Below, one piece after another: positions 57,470 through 64,000 of a stretch of 64,000 nt of DNA. A program made the position numbers and the translations under genes. The stretch covers positions 1 through 64,000 of the forward strand of contig CAVPLC010000085.1 of assembly GCA_963705835.1 (NCBI GenBank). Reading direction: 5' to 3'. The DNA is from Palsa-504 sp963705835 (GTDB lineage Bacteria > Actinomycetota > Actinomycetes > Streptosporangiales > Streptosporangiaceae). Positions within the stretch are counted from its first letter, which is position 1. Every line of letters starts with the position of its first letter. The notes under the pieces are model-generated. The model made no database searches, was not told where the DNA came from, and saw only the letters and a program-made list of their open reading frames with translations.

Positions 57470-58652
57470 TCGCGGCCACGGCCGCGCAGGCGCCGAGCGT
57501 GTCCAGCAGGTAGGCCGTGTTCTGCGCGTCGGGCCAGGTGGACATCTTGACCACTACGGTCCGGGAGGCGCGGTCGGCGTAGATCAGCTGGCCGTGGATG
57601 CCGAGGCAGACCAGCACCGGGCCGCCGGGCCCGGGGATGACCCAGAACTGACTGCGGTACCAGCCCCCGGGCAGCACGGGCTCGTTGTCGGTGCGCGCGA
57701 AGGCGTCGCGGACACCCGGCTCCGGGCTGCGGACGTCGGCCAGCCAGGCCTCCGGGACGACGACCTGGCCCCGGGCCACGCCGTCGTCGACGAGCATCTG
57801 CCCGAACCTGGCCAGGTCGCGGGCCGTGGCCGAGATCCCGCCGTCGGGGATGGCCGAACCCAGCGGGTCGCAGGTGATCTCGGCGTCGGCCTCGGCCCCG
57901 ATCGGCTGCCAGACCAGGGCGGAGACGAGATCGGCGATGCGGATGCCGCTGGCCCGCTCGCACGCCCAGCCGAGCATGTCGCTGTCGGCCGACCGGTAGC
58001 TGAAGTCGCCACCGTGCGGGCCGGCGCTGCCCAGGGTGAGCAGGTACGGGTAGGCGCCCTGCGGGTCACCGGGCTGCATGGGCCGCCAGCCCATCGAGCG
58101 CTCCATCACGCGGACTTCGGCGTCCGGAGCGGTGTAGGTCTCCCGGAAGGCGACTCCGGTCCGCATGTCCAGCAGGTCACGGATGGTGGCGCCCGCGTAC
58201 CCCGACCGGGCGGCCTCCGGGACGTATGCGGTCACGGGGGCACGCGGGTCGAGCAGCCCGCGGTCGGCCAGCACCCCGACCACGCAGCCGAGGATCGACT
58301 TGGACACCGACATGAGCAGGTGCCTGGTGCCGGCGGTCATGCCGTCGTAGTACCGCTCGGCCACCACCTGCCCGTCGTGCATGACCAGGAAGGCGTCGGT
58401 AAAGGTCTCGGCCAGTACGGCGTCAAGCGTCGCTACGCTGCCGTCGAGGCGGGTCAGCGGGGGGTTGCCGAGAGGAAGCGCGGAGGCCGGCAGCGGTGCC
58501 GCGCCGGGCGGGGCGGCCGGGATCACGTGGCTGGGGATCAGCTCGCGCAGGTGCTTGAACGCCCAGCGGTTGAAGGGGGGGTCCTGCCAGTTGGCCAGCG
58601 TGACCTGTGATTCCGGAGCGGGAGGGAAGCCGGTCATAAGCTCGGGCGTCAT
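57459..58652 (-). CDS. Serine hydrolase, beta-lactamase/6-aminohexanoate-dimer-hydrolase (NylB) type
   Basis: ATG 58650-58652 is preferred over an ATG 36 codons upstream that would cover the divergent promoter. The 397-residue protein has the SxxK nucleophile motif in LLMSVSKSILGC, the YxS-like tyrosine in FSYRSADSDMLGWACERASG, and the NylB-typical DLLDMRTGVAFRETYT and GGWYRSQFWV. No signal peptide is visible, so it is cytosolic, unlike penicillin-binding proteins. NylB relatives cleave short amides or esters. A paralog is encoded divergently at 58709 and an ATP-grasp enzyme follows it. It converges with the lipoprotein gene (11-bp overlap). Confidence 0.88.
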   Translation of the reverse strand: MTPELMTGFPPAPESQVTLANWQDPPFNRWAFKHLRELIPSHVIPAAPPGAAPLPASALPLGNPPLTRLDGSVATLDAVLAETFTDAFLVMHDGQVVAERYYDGMTAGTRHLLMSVSKSILGCVVGVLADRGLLDPRAPVTAYVPEAARSGYAGATIRDLLDMRTGVAFRETYTAPDAEVRVMERSMGWRPMQPGDPQGAYPYLLTLGSAGPHGGDFSYRSADSDMLGWACERASGIRIADLVSALVWQPIGAEADAEITCDPLGSAIPDGGISATARDLARFGQMLVDDGVARGQVVVPEAWLADVRSPEPGVRDAFARTDNEPVLPGGWYRSQFWVIPGPGGPVLVCLGIHGQLIYADRASRTVVVKMSTWPDAQNTAYLLDTLGACAAVAAITC

Positions 58653-58708
58653 GCACCGCACCTTATTGGACGGGCTGGACCGGCCGGGGTCCACTAGGAT
58701 TCGGGCTA

Positions 58709-60043
58709 TGCCGCTGGAACCAGGCGCGCAGGTTCCGGGCGTACCGGTCACCGCCCTCAACTGGCAGGACCCTCCTGTGAACCGATGGGCGTTCTGGCAT
58801 GTCCGCGAGATCCTGCCGGCCTACCGTGTCCCGCGCGGCGACGGGCCCGTGCGAACGCTGGCCTCCGCCGCAGCGCCGGCGGATCTGCTCGGCATCGAGA
58901 CGGCCCGGGTCGGCGGGTCGGCCGGCACGGTGGGCGAGGTCCTCGCGGACACCTACACCGACGCCTACGCGGTGGTGCAGGACGGCGAGCTGGTCACCGA
59001 GTGGTACGGCCCGCTCGGGGCGCCGGACCGGACGCACGCGCTGATGTCGGTGTCCAAGTCTGTCGTGGGGTGCGTGGCCGCCGTGCTCATCGACCGCGGC
59101 CTGCTCGACGCCGACCGCCCGGTCACCGACTACGTCCCCGAACTCGCCGCCGGCGGCTACGCCGGCGCCACCGTGCGGCACGTGCTGGACATGCGCAGCG
59201 GGGTCAGATTCGGTGAGGAGTACTCCAACCCGCAGGCCGACATCCGGCGGCTGGATGAGTGGATCGGCTGGCAGCCCGAGGGCAACGGGGAGGAGCCCCG
59301 CGGCCTGTACCGGTTCCTGACCACGCTGCCCGCCGAGGCGCCGCACGGCGCCCGGTTCCTGTACCGGTCCGCCGAATCCGACGTGCTGGGCTGGGTGTGC
59401 GAGCGCGCCGCCGGGCAGCCCATGGCCGAGCTGATCTCCGCCCTGATCTGGGCGCCGATGGGCGCCGAGCACGACGCCGACCTGCTGCACGACGGCCTGG
59501 GCACCGCGGTGCACGACGGCGGGCTGTGCGCCACCGTCCGCGACGTGGCCCGGTTCGGCCAGATGCTGCTGGACGGGGGAGCGGTCCCGGACGGAGCCGG
59601 GGGACCCGCAGGCCTGCGCCGGGTCGTCCCGCCGCGCTGGCTCCGGCAGGGCTGGGCCGTCGACGCCGACGTGCGCAGCGCGTTCGCCGCCTCCCCGGCC
59701 GAGGCGGCCTTCCCCGGCGGCTGGTACCGCAACCAGTTCTGGTTCCGGCCCGGCGCATTCGGCGACGTGCTGCTGTGCCTGGGCATCCACGGCCAGATGC
59801 TGCACGTCAGCCGGCGCACGAACACGGTGTGCGTAAAGTTCTCCAGCTGGCCGCAGGCGCAGAACCCGGCCTACCTGGAGGACACGCTGCGCGCGTTCGA
59901 CGCCGTCGGCGGGATGCTCGCCGGACGGGAACCCTACGATCCCGCCTTCGGCCGGCGCCGCCTGGCCGGCGTCGTGTCCGGGCTGAGCCGGCAGGGCGAC
60001 ACTGTCCCGCCGACCCCGCCGGGCCCGCCCCGGCCGAACGTGA
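58709..60043 (+). CDS. Serine hydrolase, NylB type, divergent paralog; 3' end uncertain
   Basis: ATG 58709 lies 9 bp after a TAGGAT box, so the message is probably leaderless. The protein parallels the leftward paralog from its start (NWQDPPVNRWAFWHVREILP): SxxK in LMSVSKSVVGCVAAVLIDRG, MRSGVRFGEEYSNPQADIRR, FLYRSAESDVLGWVCERAAG and GGWYRNQFWFRPGAFGDVLL. A C-terminal extension of about 40 residues rich in Arg/Pro follows. The frame has no stop before 61686, running across the ATP-grasp gene, so an indel has removed the real stop. A TGA at 60041-60043 in a neighbouring frame is my best guess for the end. Confidence 0.8.
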
Positions 60044-60151
60044 TCTTACCGATGCGGCCTGTACGGCCGCCCAGATGGCGCTTAACCTGGCAATATACGG
60101 ACGATACCGTGGTCCGCGAGGCGGCGGATCCCTGGCGCCGAGGGAGGCTTC

Positions 60152-61621
60152 GTGAGTGCTACGCCGCGTCCAGCAGACTTCGCTCGCCGTCAGCTCAACG
60201 GCATCGCCGAGATCCGGACGTTCTTCCGGATGAACTCCCAGCCGATCTACTTCGTGGGGCCGACCGCCTTCAACCTGCTCGGCATCGACCGCTGGGTGCG
60301 CAACTTCCAGTACATCGCCTACTACGACTCCTGGGACGGCCAGCACCCCCGGGTGTTCACGCCGGAGAACCGGCCGTACATCGAGTTCGAGTCGAGCGAG
60401 CAGATCAACAACTACCTGCTGCGCGATCCCGAGGTCCGGGAGCACCTGCGCCGCCGCGGCGGCGATCCGATGGTCGCGATGGTGTTCTTCGACGCCGAGA
60501 CCGAGGAGATCTGCCGGGAGCAGGGCTACAACCTGATCCTGCCGCCGGACTCGATGCGCAGGCGGCTGGACTCCAAGATCGTCACCACCCAGCTCGGCAA
60601 CGAGGCGGGCGCGCCGTCGGTGCCGAACGTCCTCGGCCGCGCCGACAGCTACGCCGAGCTCAGCGAGCTGGCCTCGCACGCCGGCCTGGGCAGCGACCTG
60701 GTCGTCCAGACCCCCTACGGGGACTCGGGCAAGACCACGTTCTTCATCGCCTCCGAGGAGGACTGGGACGCGAACGCGGACGACATCCGCGGCCAGCAGC
60801 TCAAGATCATGAAGCGCATCAACAACCAGGCCGCGGCGGTGGAGGCGTGCATCACCAGGCACGGCACGATCGTCGGGCCGTTCATGACCGACCTGACCGG
60901 ATACCCCGAGCTCACCCCGTACAAGGGCGGCTGGTGCGGCAACGACCTGTTCCCCGACGCCCTGTCGGAGAACCACCGTGCCGTCGCGATCAGCCACGTT
61001 CGCAAGCTCGGCGACCGGCTCGCCCGGGAGGGGTACAAGGGCTTCCTCGAGGTGGACGTGCTCGTCGACACCGACACCGGCGCGGTGTACCTGGGCGAGC
61101 TCAACCCTCGGATATCCGGGGTCTCCTCGATGACCAACGTCACGGCGGGCGCCTACGCCGACGTGCCGCTGTTCCTGTTCCACCTGCTGGAGTTCATGGA
61201 CGTCGACTACAGCGTCGACGTCGAGGAGATCAACGAGCGCTGGCGTGCCCTCGCGGCCGTCGACGTCTGGTCGCAGCTGATCATGAAGGAGCCTGGCGAC
61301 GCGGTGGAGCGGATCCTGGCCGCGCCGCGCACCGGCGCCTGGCGCCTGGCCGACAGCGGCACGCTCACCTTCGAGCACGTCAGCAACGACTGGCACGACA
61401 TCACCACCGAGGACGAGGCCTTCTTCATGCGGGTCTACGGCCCGGGCGAGTACCGGTTCCACGGCGCCGACCTGGGCATCCTGGTGACCAAGGGCCGCAT
61501 GCAGACGCCCGAGGGGCTGACCGACCGGTGCCGCCACTACATCGAGGGCATCCGGGTCCACTACCAGTCCGAGCCGCTGCCGCAGCCGCCCGCCGTCAAG
61601 CCCGTCGCCTACGTCAAGTAG
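60152..61621 (+). CDS. ATP-grasp domain protein (biotin-carboxylase-like ligase)
   Basis: GTG 60152 follows GGGAGG. The 489-residue protein has an N-terminal pre-ATP-grasp part (IYFVGPTAFNLLGIDRWVRN, VFFDAETEEICREQGYNLIL) and an ATP-grasp fold: SKIVTTQLGNEAGAPSVPNV, LVVQTPYGDSGKTTFFIASE as the phosphate loop, KIMKRINNQAAAVEACITRH, and the Mg-binding Glu and Asn in YKGFLEVDVLV and YLGELNPRISGVSSMTN. No biotin-carboxyl-carrier domain is present, so it probably forms an amide or peptide bond with ATP. Next to two NylB-like amide hydrolases, a make-and-break cycle on one amide is conceivable. Confidence 0.82.
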   Translation: MSATPRPADFARRQLNGIAEIRTFFRMNSQPIYFVGPTAFNLLGIDRWVRNFQYIAYYDSWDGQHPRVFTPENRPYIEFESSEQINNYLLRDPEVREHLRRRGGDPMVAMVFFDAETEEICREQGYNLILPPDSMRRRLDSKIVTTQLGNEAGAPSVPNVLGRADSYAELSELASHAGLGSDLVVQTPYGDSGKTTFFIASEEDWDANADDIRGQQLKIMKRINNQAAAVEACITRHGTIVGPFMTDLTGYPELTPYKGGWCGNDLFPDALSENHRAVAISHVRKLGDRLAREGYKGFLEVDVLVDTDTGAVYLGELNPRISGVSSMTNVTAGAYADVPLFLFHLLEFMDVDYSVDVEEINERWRALAAVDVWSQLIMKEPGDAVERILAAPRTGAWRLADSGTLTFEHVSNDWHDITTEDEAFFMRVYGPGEYRFHGADLGILVTKGRMQTPEGLTDRCRHYIEGIRVHYQSEPLPQPPAVKPVAYVK

Positions 61622-61631
61622 GCCGCTGGCG

Positions 61632-63785
61632 TCAGGGGCTGGTGAGGATGACGAGTTGCTGGGTCGCGCGGGTCATCGCGACGTAGCGGTCGACCGCTCC
61701 TTCGATACCCGTCCCGAACGCCTCCGGGTCAAGGAGGATGACCAGGTCGAACTCGAGTCCCTTGGCCAGCTCCGGCGTCAGCGACCGGACACGGGACGTC
61801 GCCTTGAACGTGGGATCGCCGATGACGGCGGCGATCCCGTCGGCATGCGCGGCGAGCCAGGCGCCGAGGATCGGGCGCCGATCCGAGGCAGATCCGTGCA
61901 CGACGGGGACGCCGCCGTGTCGGATGGAGGCCGGCACGTTGGCGTCGGGGAGCACGGCCCGGATGACCGGCTCGGCTTCGGCCATGACCTCGGCCGGCGT
62001 CCGGTAGTTGATGTTCAGGGAGGCCAGGCGGATCTGGTCGAGCCCGATCCGCTCGAGCCGTTCCCGCCACGACTCGGTGAACCCGTGCCGGGCCTGGGCG
62101 CGGTCCCCGACGATAGTGAAGCTCCGTGACGGGCAGCGGGCCAGCAGCATCTGCCACTCGGCGTCGGTCAGTTCCTGAGCCTCGTCCACCACGATGTGCG
62201 CGAACGGGCCGGCCAGCAGGTCCGGATCGGTACGGGGCAGTGCGGCCTCATTGACCAGGGCGTCCTGGAAATCCTCGCCGCGCAGCATCGTCACCAGGCC
62301 GACACCGTACTCGTCATCCGCGACCTCGATCAGGTTGTCGATGACCTGGGCCATCTGCTCGCGTTCGGCGGCGACCGCGGCGTCACGCCGGCGCTGACGT
62401 CGTGATGCCTGCGGGTCGCCGAGCCGCTGCCTGGCCGCGTCCAGGAGCGGCAGGTCCGATACCGTCCAGGCCTGGGCGTCGGCGCGCTGCAGCTTCCGGA
62501 CGTCATCGGGGCTGAGCCAGGGAGCGCACAGCTCCAGGTAGGCGGGTACCGACCACAGGTCCCCGACCAGGTCGGTCGGTTCGATCAGCGGCCACGCGCG
62601 GTTCAGGGCCGCGCGCAGTTCCCGGTTCTGCAGCAGCGACTTGCGGAGCAGGGGCTCCGGGGCGTCGCCGTCGTGCTTGTCGATCAGGATCGCGAGCAGC
62701 TCCTCCCAGATCGCCTCGCGCGCCTCGTTGTGCGGCGTCCCGGGTTCTGCCGCGTCGAACGCCTCGGCCCAGTCCTCGGCGCTGAGCCAGATGCCGGACC
62801 AGGGGGTCTCGACGGTCATCGGTGTGGCGGGCGGGTTCTCGTAGAACCGGACGGCCGGCTCGATCGCCTTGACCAGGTCCGCGGAGGACTTCAGCCGGGC
62901 CACCTCCGGGTCGGCCTCGGCCGCCGCGGCGGCGCCCTCCGGGACGAGGTCCCGCAGCGTGCAGGTCTGCACGCCCTCCTCTCCCAGGCTGGGCAGGACA
63001 TCGGAGACGTAGGCCAGGTAGGGCTGGTGCGGCCCGACGAACAGCACCCCGCCATGGCGGTGTCCCAGGCGCGGGTCGGAGTAGAGAAGGTAGGCGGTGC
63101 GGTGCAGCGCCACGACGGTCTTGCCGGTGCCCGGGCCGCCGTCCACGACCAGCGCGCCGGCCGATCCGGCGCGGATGATGGCGTCCTGGTCGGCCGCGAT
63201 GGTGCCCAGCACGTCGCGCATCCGGGCCGACCGGCTGCCGCCCAGGCTGGCGATGAACGCGGACTGATCATCCAGCGCGGCGTGCCCTTCCAGCCCGTCC
63301 GGGGTGAACACCTCATCCCAGTAGTCGCTGACCCGGCCCCTGGTCCAGCGGTAACGGCGGCGGCTGGCCAGGCCCATCGGGTTGGCGTGGGTCGCCCCGA
63401 AGAACGGCTCGGCCGCGGGGGAACGCCAGTCCACCAGCAGCCGCCGGCCCGCGCTGTCGGTCAGGCCAAGCCGCCCGACGTACACCGGCTCGGGGTCGCC
63501 CGCGCCGACCATGCGTCCCAGGCACAGGTCCAGGCCGAAGCGGCGCAGGACGCGCAGGCGGGCGGTCAGCCGGTGGATCTCCATGTCCCGGTCCAGCGCC
63601 GCCTGGCCGATGCCGCCGGGCGCCTTGCGCTCGGCATCCAGGCGGTCGGACAGGCCGGCGATCGACTGCTCGAGGCTCTCCGCGATGGCCGCGAAGTGCT
63701 TGTCGTCGCCGCCAATCAGCGCCGGATCGGCCTTGCGGGCGAGCCGGTCGGGAAGGTCAAACGCGCTCGTGGTCAGAGGGTTCAC
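61632..63785 (-). CDS. helR: HelR-type RNA polymerase recycling ATPase (rifamycin resistance)
   Basis: GTG 63783-63785 gives 717 residues. The protein is a UvrD/HelD-like SF1 ATPase: Walker A VVDGGPGTGKTVVALHRTAY, Walker B HIVVDEAQELTDAEWQMLLA, motif III FTIVGDRAQARHG, motif IV LNINYRTPAEVM and motif VI VAMTRATQQLVIL, with an N-terminal coiled coil (LEQSIAGLSDRLDAERKAPG) that in HelD/HelR reaches into RNA polymerase. HelR frees polymerase from DNA and displaces rifamycins. The rifamycin-associated element at 63843-63862 upstream of the gene strongly supports this assignment and drug-inducible expression. Confidence 0.9.
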   Translation of the reverse strand: MNPLTTSAFDLPDRLARKADPALIGGDDKHFAAIAESLEQSIAGLSDRLDAERKAPGGIGQAALDRDMEIHRLTARLRVLRRFGLDLCLGRMVGAGDPEPVYVGRLGLTDSAGRRLLVDWRSPAAEPFFGATHANPMGLASRRRYRWTRGRVSDYWDEVFTPDGLEGHAALDDQSAFIASLGGSRSARMRDVLGTIAADQDAIIRAGSAGALVVDGGPGTGKTVVALHRTAYLLYSDPRLGHRHGGVLFVGPHQPYLAYVSDVLPSLGEEGVQTCTLRDLVPEGAAAAAEADPEVARLKSSADLVKAIEPAVRFYENPPATPMTVETPWSGIWLSAEDWAEAFDAAEPGTPHNEAREAIWEELLAILIDKHDGDAPEPLLRKSLLQNRELRAALNRAWPLIEPTDLVGDLWSVPAYLELCAPWLSPDDVRKLQRADAQAWTVSDLPLLDAARQRLGDPQASRRQRRRDAAVAAEREQMAQVIDNLIEVADDEYGVGLVTMLRGEDFQDALVNEAALPRTDPDLLAGPFAHIVVDEAQELTDAEWQMLLARCPSRSFTIVGDRAQARHGFTESWRERLERIGLDQIRLASLNINYRTPAEVMAEAEPVIRAVLPDANVPASIRHGGVPVVHGSASDRRPILGAWLAAHADGIAAVIGDPTFKATSRVRSLTPELAKGLEFDLVILLDPEAFGTGIEGAVDRYVAMTRATQQLVILTSP

Positions 63786-63842
63786 GTCATCAGCCCCGTT
63801 CCGTACGTTCTGGCCCCGGCCAGCTATTCTGCGGCACGACCC

Positions 63843-63862
63843 GGGTCTTGCCGCAAGCCCCC
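63843..63862 (-). promoter_or_regulatory. Rifamycin-associated element (RAE)
   Basis: On the minus strand the sequence is GGGGGCTTGCGGCAAGACCC, matching the known RAE form GGGGCTTGCGGCAAG.CCC with an inner CTTGC..GCAAG dyad. It lies 58 bp before the helR start, in the right orientation. RAEs make rifamycin-resistance genes inducible by rifamycins. Confidence 0.88.
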
Positions 63863-63921
63863 TGGTGCGCTATAGATTGAAAGTGGAGGGGGGTGTCTAC
63901 TCGGCTCTCCTCACTTCTGGC

Positions 63922-64000
63922 CTAGCTTTCGGGGCGGAGCAGGGCGCGCAGCACGGCCATGACGTCCTGCACGGCGCTGGCCGGGGTGATGTCCGGGTCG
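63922..64000 (-). CDS. 3' end of an unidentified gene
   Basis: A leftward frame entering from the window edge encodes DPDITPASAVQDVMAVLRAL and LRPES before TAG at 63922-63924. The helical character would suit the end of a regulator such as a TetR protein, but 25 residues do not allow assignment. Confidence 0.35.
   Translation of the reverse strand, partial: DPDITPASAVQDVMAVLRALLRPES

Noticed and set aside
58381..61686. A 1101-residue frame covering the serine hydrolase and the ATP-grasp region.
   Set aside because: From about 60050 it is low-complexity Arg/Pro/Gly sequence antagonistic to the clear ATP-grasp frame. The stop of the hydrolase has been lost by an indel.
1..64000. CRISPR arrays, tRNA and rRNA genes.
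   Set aside because: No regularly spaced repeats, cloverleaf-like sequences ending in CCA or rRNA motifs were noticed in either strand; without a covariance search small RNAs could be missed.

Overview
The window reads as about 62.8 kb of a GC-rich actinomycete chromosome (probably a Streptomycetales/Streptosporangiales-type soil organism) with about 1.1 kb of foreign sequence at the left end. The actinobacterial markers are GTG starts and overlapping stop/start pairs, an XRE/DUF5753-DUF397-DUF6879 module, an F420-type luciferase-like oxidoreductase, a HelR ATPase with a rifamycin-associated element, MocR/PadR/TetR/MerR regulators and lipoproteins with Ser-rich linkers. Bases 1-1140 instead carry a tannase/feruloyl-esterase-like gene, a frameshifted HExxH protein and a long palindrome that look acidobacterial, so the contig is probably chimeric near 1141-1210. 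Many genes are cut by single-base indels while the protein continues in another frame. I read most of these as sequencing errors and annotate across them.

Layout. 1.1-2.4 kb: TnpB 3' fragment and a tyrosine phosphatase. 2.5-14 kb: an aminophosphonate locus made of an ABC importer, a phosphonatase-like HAD enzyme, an FAD amine oxidase, a PhnY-type N-domain remnant, a PhnZ-type HD oxygenase and a GntR/HutC regulator. Similar 12-bp palindromes lie in front of both the importer and the divergent oxidase/oxygenase pair. An unrelated DUF397/XRE/S24/LysM block (7.4-11 kb) sits inside this locus. 14-20 kb: a small Cys protein, pirin, a membrane protein, a conserved orphan and acetoacetyl-CoA synthetase. 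20-26.9 kb: amidohydrolase, a complete branched-chain-amino-acid-type ABC importer and a TetR regulator. 26.7-29.3 kb: IPP isomerase (with DnaA-box-like sites at its 3' end) and an IlvD/Edd dehydratase.

29.4-31.3 kb: a cobalt-type nitrile hydratase whose beta subunit is split into two genes, as in thiocyanate hydrolase, followed by a DUF6325-like block flanked by a 31-bp direct repeat. 31.3-37.4 kb: MocR regulator, F420 oxidoreductase, and a PadR-controlled MacB/FtsX-type ABC pair. 37.6-40.6 kb: SPFH/zinc-ribbon protein divergent from two AIM24 paralogs. 40.6-42 kb: an IS481-type insertion sequence. 42.3-46 kb: ABC-2 exporter with a NarL-type two-component system. 46-50.2 kb: hydrolase/TetR pair under a large dyad, methyltransferase, aldo/keto reductase, EamA exporter. 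50.2-56 kb: Lrp, a MerR regulator and an MFS pump sharing a promoter type, CBS protein, a SoxR-like regulator with its target promoter, and 3-hydroxyacyl-CoA dehydrogenase. 56.3-61.6 kb: NHL-type lipoprotein, two divergent NylB-like serine hydrolases and an ATP-grasp ligase. 61.6-64 kb: HelR with its RAE, and the 3' end of one more gene.

No tRNA, rRNA or CRISPR array was seen. The best candidates for something new are the transaminase-free aminophosphonate locus with its inferred regulon and PhnY truncation, the split nitrile hydratase with the duplicated 3' end, and the serine-hydrolase/ATP-grasp cluster.
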